6,150 bases of DNA from NCBI GenBank assembly GCA_964394585.1, contig CAYMYI010000180.1:1-6150 (forward strand). The letters run 5' to 3'. Both the position numbers and the translations under genes were made by a program. Source of the DNA: CAYUJH01 sp964394585. GTDB lineage: Bacteria > Bacteroidota > Bacteroidia > Cytophagales > Flammeovirgaceae. Below the pieces are notes generated by a model that was given only the letters and a program-made list of their open reading frames with translations, was not told where the DNA came from and ran no database searches. Positions 5,397 to 6,150 of this stretch are shown here, in pieces (the first letter of the stretch is position 1; each line of letters starts with the position of its first letter).

Positions 5397-6150
5397 GGAA
5401 GTTCGCCCCATTGCATAGTGTGGCTGTACCGAATTTCTCCGTTTGCTACGTGCAACGGAGACTCTACGTTATTGCGATACAACTGCCCTGTGCCAAGCCC
5501 TTGTGGTAACGTAACCGAGTACTCCGCGGTAAATTGGCAAATGGCATTCAACCCAACGTTCGATTCCAATGCCGAGGTAACCCACCAGCCAATCTTTCTC
5601 TCTTCTGCGGCGGCAATCCAAGCATGGGTAGCGGCAAAGCCCCCTACCAGCGAGGGTTTCAAAATAATATACTGCGGGCGGATTGTATCAAGCAAGTATG
5701 CATATTGAGTAGGGTCGGCAATACCGATCAGTTCCTCGTCGAGCGCAATAGGCAGCGGAGTAGTTTCGCAGAGCGATGCCATTGCTTGTAGTTGCCCTGC
5801 TTTTATTGGCTGCTCTATAGAATGCAACTGATACTCCGCAAGTGCTTTCAGTTTTTCTGGTGCATTTCTCGGAGTAAATGCACCGTTGGCATCTACCCGA
5901 AGCGTGATATCCTCTGGACCAAATTGCTGCCGAATGTAATGAAGAATGGACAGTTCTTGGTCAAAATCAAGCGCACCTACCTTCATTTTAATACACGAGA
6001 ACCCCGCCGCCAATTTCTCTTTTACTTGCTGCAACATGAACTCGTGGTCGCCCATCCATACCAATCCATTGATAGGCAGCGCCTCCCCTTTTGCAGAATC
6101 GTTCTGAAATAAGATGTGCGTGCCCCCCTTTTGCCAATCGTACCATGCCA
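5393..6150 (-). CDS. menC: o-Succinylbenzoate synthase, C-terminal part
   Basis: The minus strand is open from the right edge to the TAG at 5395-5393, giving 251 codons; the N-terminal capping domain and the start lie outside the window. The enzyme dehydrates SHCHC to o-succinylbenzoate in menaquinone biosynthesis, in the cytoplasm. The visible part is the enolase-superfamily barrel. In the numbering of the visible fragment, the KxK motif is K54-M-K56 (CIKMKVG), the three metal ligands are D86 (RVDANG), E112 (SIEQP) and D137 (ALDEEL), and the second catalytic lysine is K164 (ILKPSLVGG). The block TSALESNVGLNAICQ near 191-205 is typical of the MenC group in Bacteroidota and argues against a dipeptide epimerase or muconate cycloisomerase, the main alternatives. 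The opening segment WYDWQKGGTHILFQND and PINGLVWMGD also fit this group. All catalytic residues in view are intact. Its 3' end overlaps the symporter stop by four bases. Other men genes, if present, would be to the right. Confidence 0.92.
   Translation of the reverse strand, partial: AWYDWQKGGTHILFQNDSAKGEALPINGLVWMGDHEFMLQQVKEKLAAGFSCIKMKVGALDFDQELSILHYIRQQFGPEDITLRVDANGAFTPRNAPEKLKALAEYQLHSIEQPIKAGQLQAMASLCETTPLPIALDEELIGIADPTQYAYLLDTIRPQYIILKPSLVGGFAATHAWIAAAEERKIGWWVTSALESNVGLNAICQFTAEYSVTLPQGLGTGQLYRNNVESPLHVANGEIRYSHTMQWGELP

Noticed and set aside
5393..6150. Dipeptide epimerase or muconate cycloisomerase as the identity of the enolase-superfamily gene
   Set aside because: The SALESNVGLNA block and KPSLVGG context fit o-succinylbenzoate synthase of Bacteroidota better.

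Overview
The window looks like a chromosomal stretch from a member of the Bacteroidota, probably a Cytophagia or Flavobacteriia relative. The evidence is the low to moderate GC, an AraC-type regulator with a seven-helix membrane half, a lipoprotein signal, a match to the Bacteroidota promoter element TAnnTTTG, and a MenC sequence of the type found in that phylum. None of this fixes a genus.

Layout, left to right. (1) Positions 1-240, minus strand: the N-terminal 80 residues of a lipoprotein alpha/beta hydrolase that runs off the left edge. (2) 241-634: a divergent intergenic region with inverted and direct repeats. (3) 635-1750, plus: a membrane-anchored AraC regulator. (4) 1848-2912, plus: an exported serine hydrolase of the beta-lactamase/penicillin-binding-protein fold, separated from the regulator by a strong hairpin. 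(5) 2913-3209: an intergenic stretch with no convincing gene. (6) 3210-3881, plus: a CPBP-family (CAAX/bacteriocin-processing) intramembrane protease. (7) 3987-5396, plus: an AGCS-family sodium:alanine/glycine symporter without an obvious ATG start. (8) 5393-6150, minus: the C-terminal 251 residues of o-succinylbenzoate synthase (MenC), convergent with the symporter and overlapping it at the stop codons.

How the genes relate. The left two thirds encode envelope functions: a lipoprotein hydrolase, a membrane-bound regulator, an exported serine hydrolase and a membrane protease. The regulator and the serine hydrolase are neighbours on one strand, so the hydrolase is a reasonable but unproven target of the regulator. 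The symporter and MenC look like housekeeping genes and are richer in G+C. I see no CRISPR array, rRNA or tRNA, no recognisable insertion sequence and no clear new defence or mobile system. The observations most worth checking are the symporter start, the altered motifs of the serine hydrolase, the repeats upstream of the regulator and the overlapping convergent stops.
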